This document shows positions 7,893-8,028 of a stretch of 8,028 nt of DNA, in pieces. Within the stretch, counting starts at the first letter, position 1. The number at the start of each line of letters is the position of its first letter. The DNA lies in NCBI GenBank assembly GCA_017882985.1, contig JADGOK010000024.1, forward strand, positions 1 to 8,028, read 5' to 3'. The notes beneath the pieces are model-generated. The model was not told the origin of the DNA, searched no databases, and worked only from the letters and a program-made list of their open reading frames with translations. Both the position numbers and the translations under genes were made by a program. This DNA is from Acidimicrobiales bacterium. GTDB taxonomy: Bacteria > Actinomycetota > Acidimicrobiia > Acidimicrobiales > RAAP-2.

Positions 7893-8028
7893 CTAGGCGG
7901 CGTCGAGTCCGAACGCCGTGTGCAAACAGCCCACCGCGTCAGCCACGCGATCCGCGCGCACGACGCACGAGATGCGAATGGAACTGGTCGAGATCATTTC
8001 GATGTTGATGCCGTTCTCCGAAAGTGTT
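7893..8028 (-). CDS. lysC: Aspartate kinase, C-terminal end (partial)
   Basis: Only the last 45 codons lie in the window; the gene runs off the right edge. The translation contains LSENGINIEMISTSSIRISC followed by VVRADRVADAVGCLHTAFGLDAA and TAG. This is the closing ACT regulatory domain of aspartate kinase: the NIEMISTS-I-RIS motif contributes to the allosteric amino-acid site, and the end FGL is typical. The enzyme phosphorylates aspartate at the first committed step of the aspartate family pathway and is usually feedback-inhibited by lysine and/or threonine through this domain. This reading frame is too short to appear as a complete open frame here, but the motif match is clear. The asd start lies 15 bases downstream, consistent with a lysC-asd operon. 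Confidence 0.92.
   Translation of the reverse strand, partial: TLSENGINIEMISTSSIRISCVVRADRVADAVGCLHTAFGLDAA

Overview
The window is a compact, GC-rich chromosomal segment of ordinary bacterial housekeeping genes. There is no mobile element, CRISPR array or stable RNA gene, and every gap between genes is shorter than 70 bases. An actinobacterium is the likeliest source. The reasons are GC-rich codon use, GTG starts, Arg-rich proteins, a dissected lysC-asd pair, and what looks like routine leaderless transcription from TAnnnT -10 boxes. A deep-branching lineage such as Acidimicrobiia would fit, but that is a guess and not something the sequence proves.

Layout from left to right: (1) yajQ (+), a nucleotide-binding YajQ/DUF520 protein, converges on a four-helix GtrA-like membrane protein (-). 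(2) A 57-base divergent region separates gtrA from tesB (+, acyl-CoA thioesterase II), which is followed after 9 bases by a DinB-like four-helix metalloprotein (+). (3) dinB converges on a minus-strand run transcribed right to left: rmuC, then an unrecognised single-pass membrane protein, then citrate synthase gltA. (4) A second short divergent region (68 bases) separates rmuC from a PhoU-domain regulator (+). (5) phoU converges on asd (aspartate-semialdehyde dehydrogenase, -), which lies 15 bases downstream of the C-terminal end of lysC (aspartate kinase, -, cut by the window edge).

Functionally, lysC-asd is a clear pathway unit: the first two steps from aspartate to lysine/DAP, methionine and threonine. 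The other genes are individually recognisable but do not form one pathway: TCA-cycle entry, acyl-CoA hydrolysis, DNA maintenance, phosphate signalling, and cell-envelope or nucleotide-linked functions.

I found no novel multi-gene system. The most notable signal is regulatory. A TAnnnT hexamer ends exactly six bases before the ATG of yajQ, dinB, phoU and asd, and seven bases before one gtrA ATG. A weaker match (CACACT) has the same spacing before tesB. None of these has a clear Shine-Dalgarno sequence. This fits transcription starting on the A of the start codon and helps choose the starts. All three convergent gene pairs also have stop codons that interlock or lie within one base, each inside a small inverted repeat.
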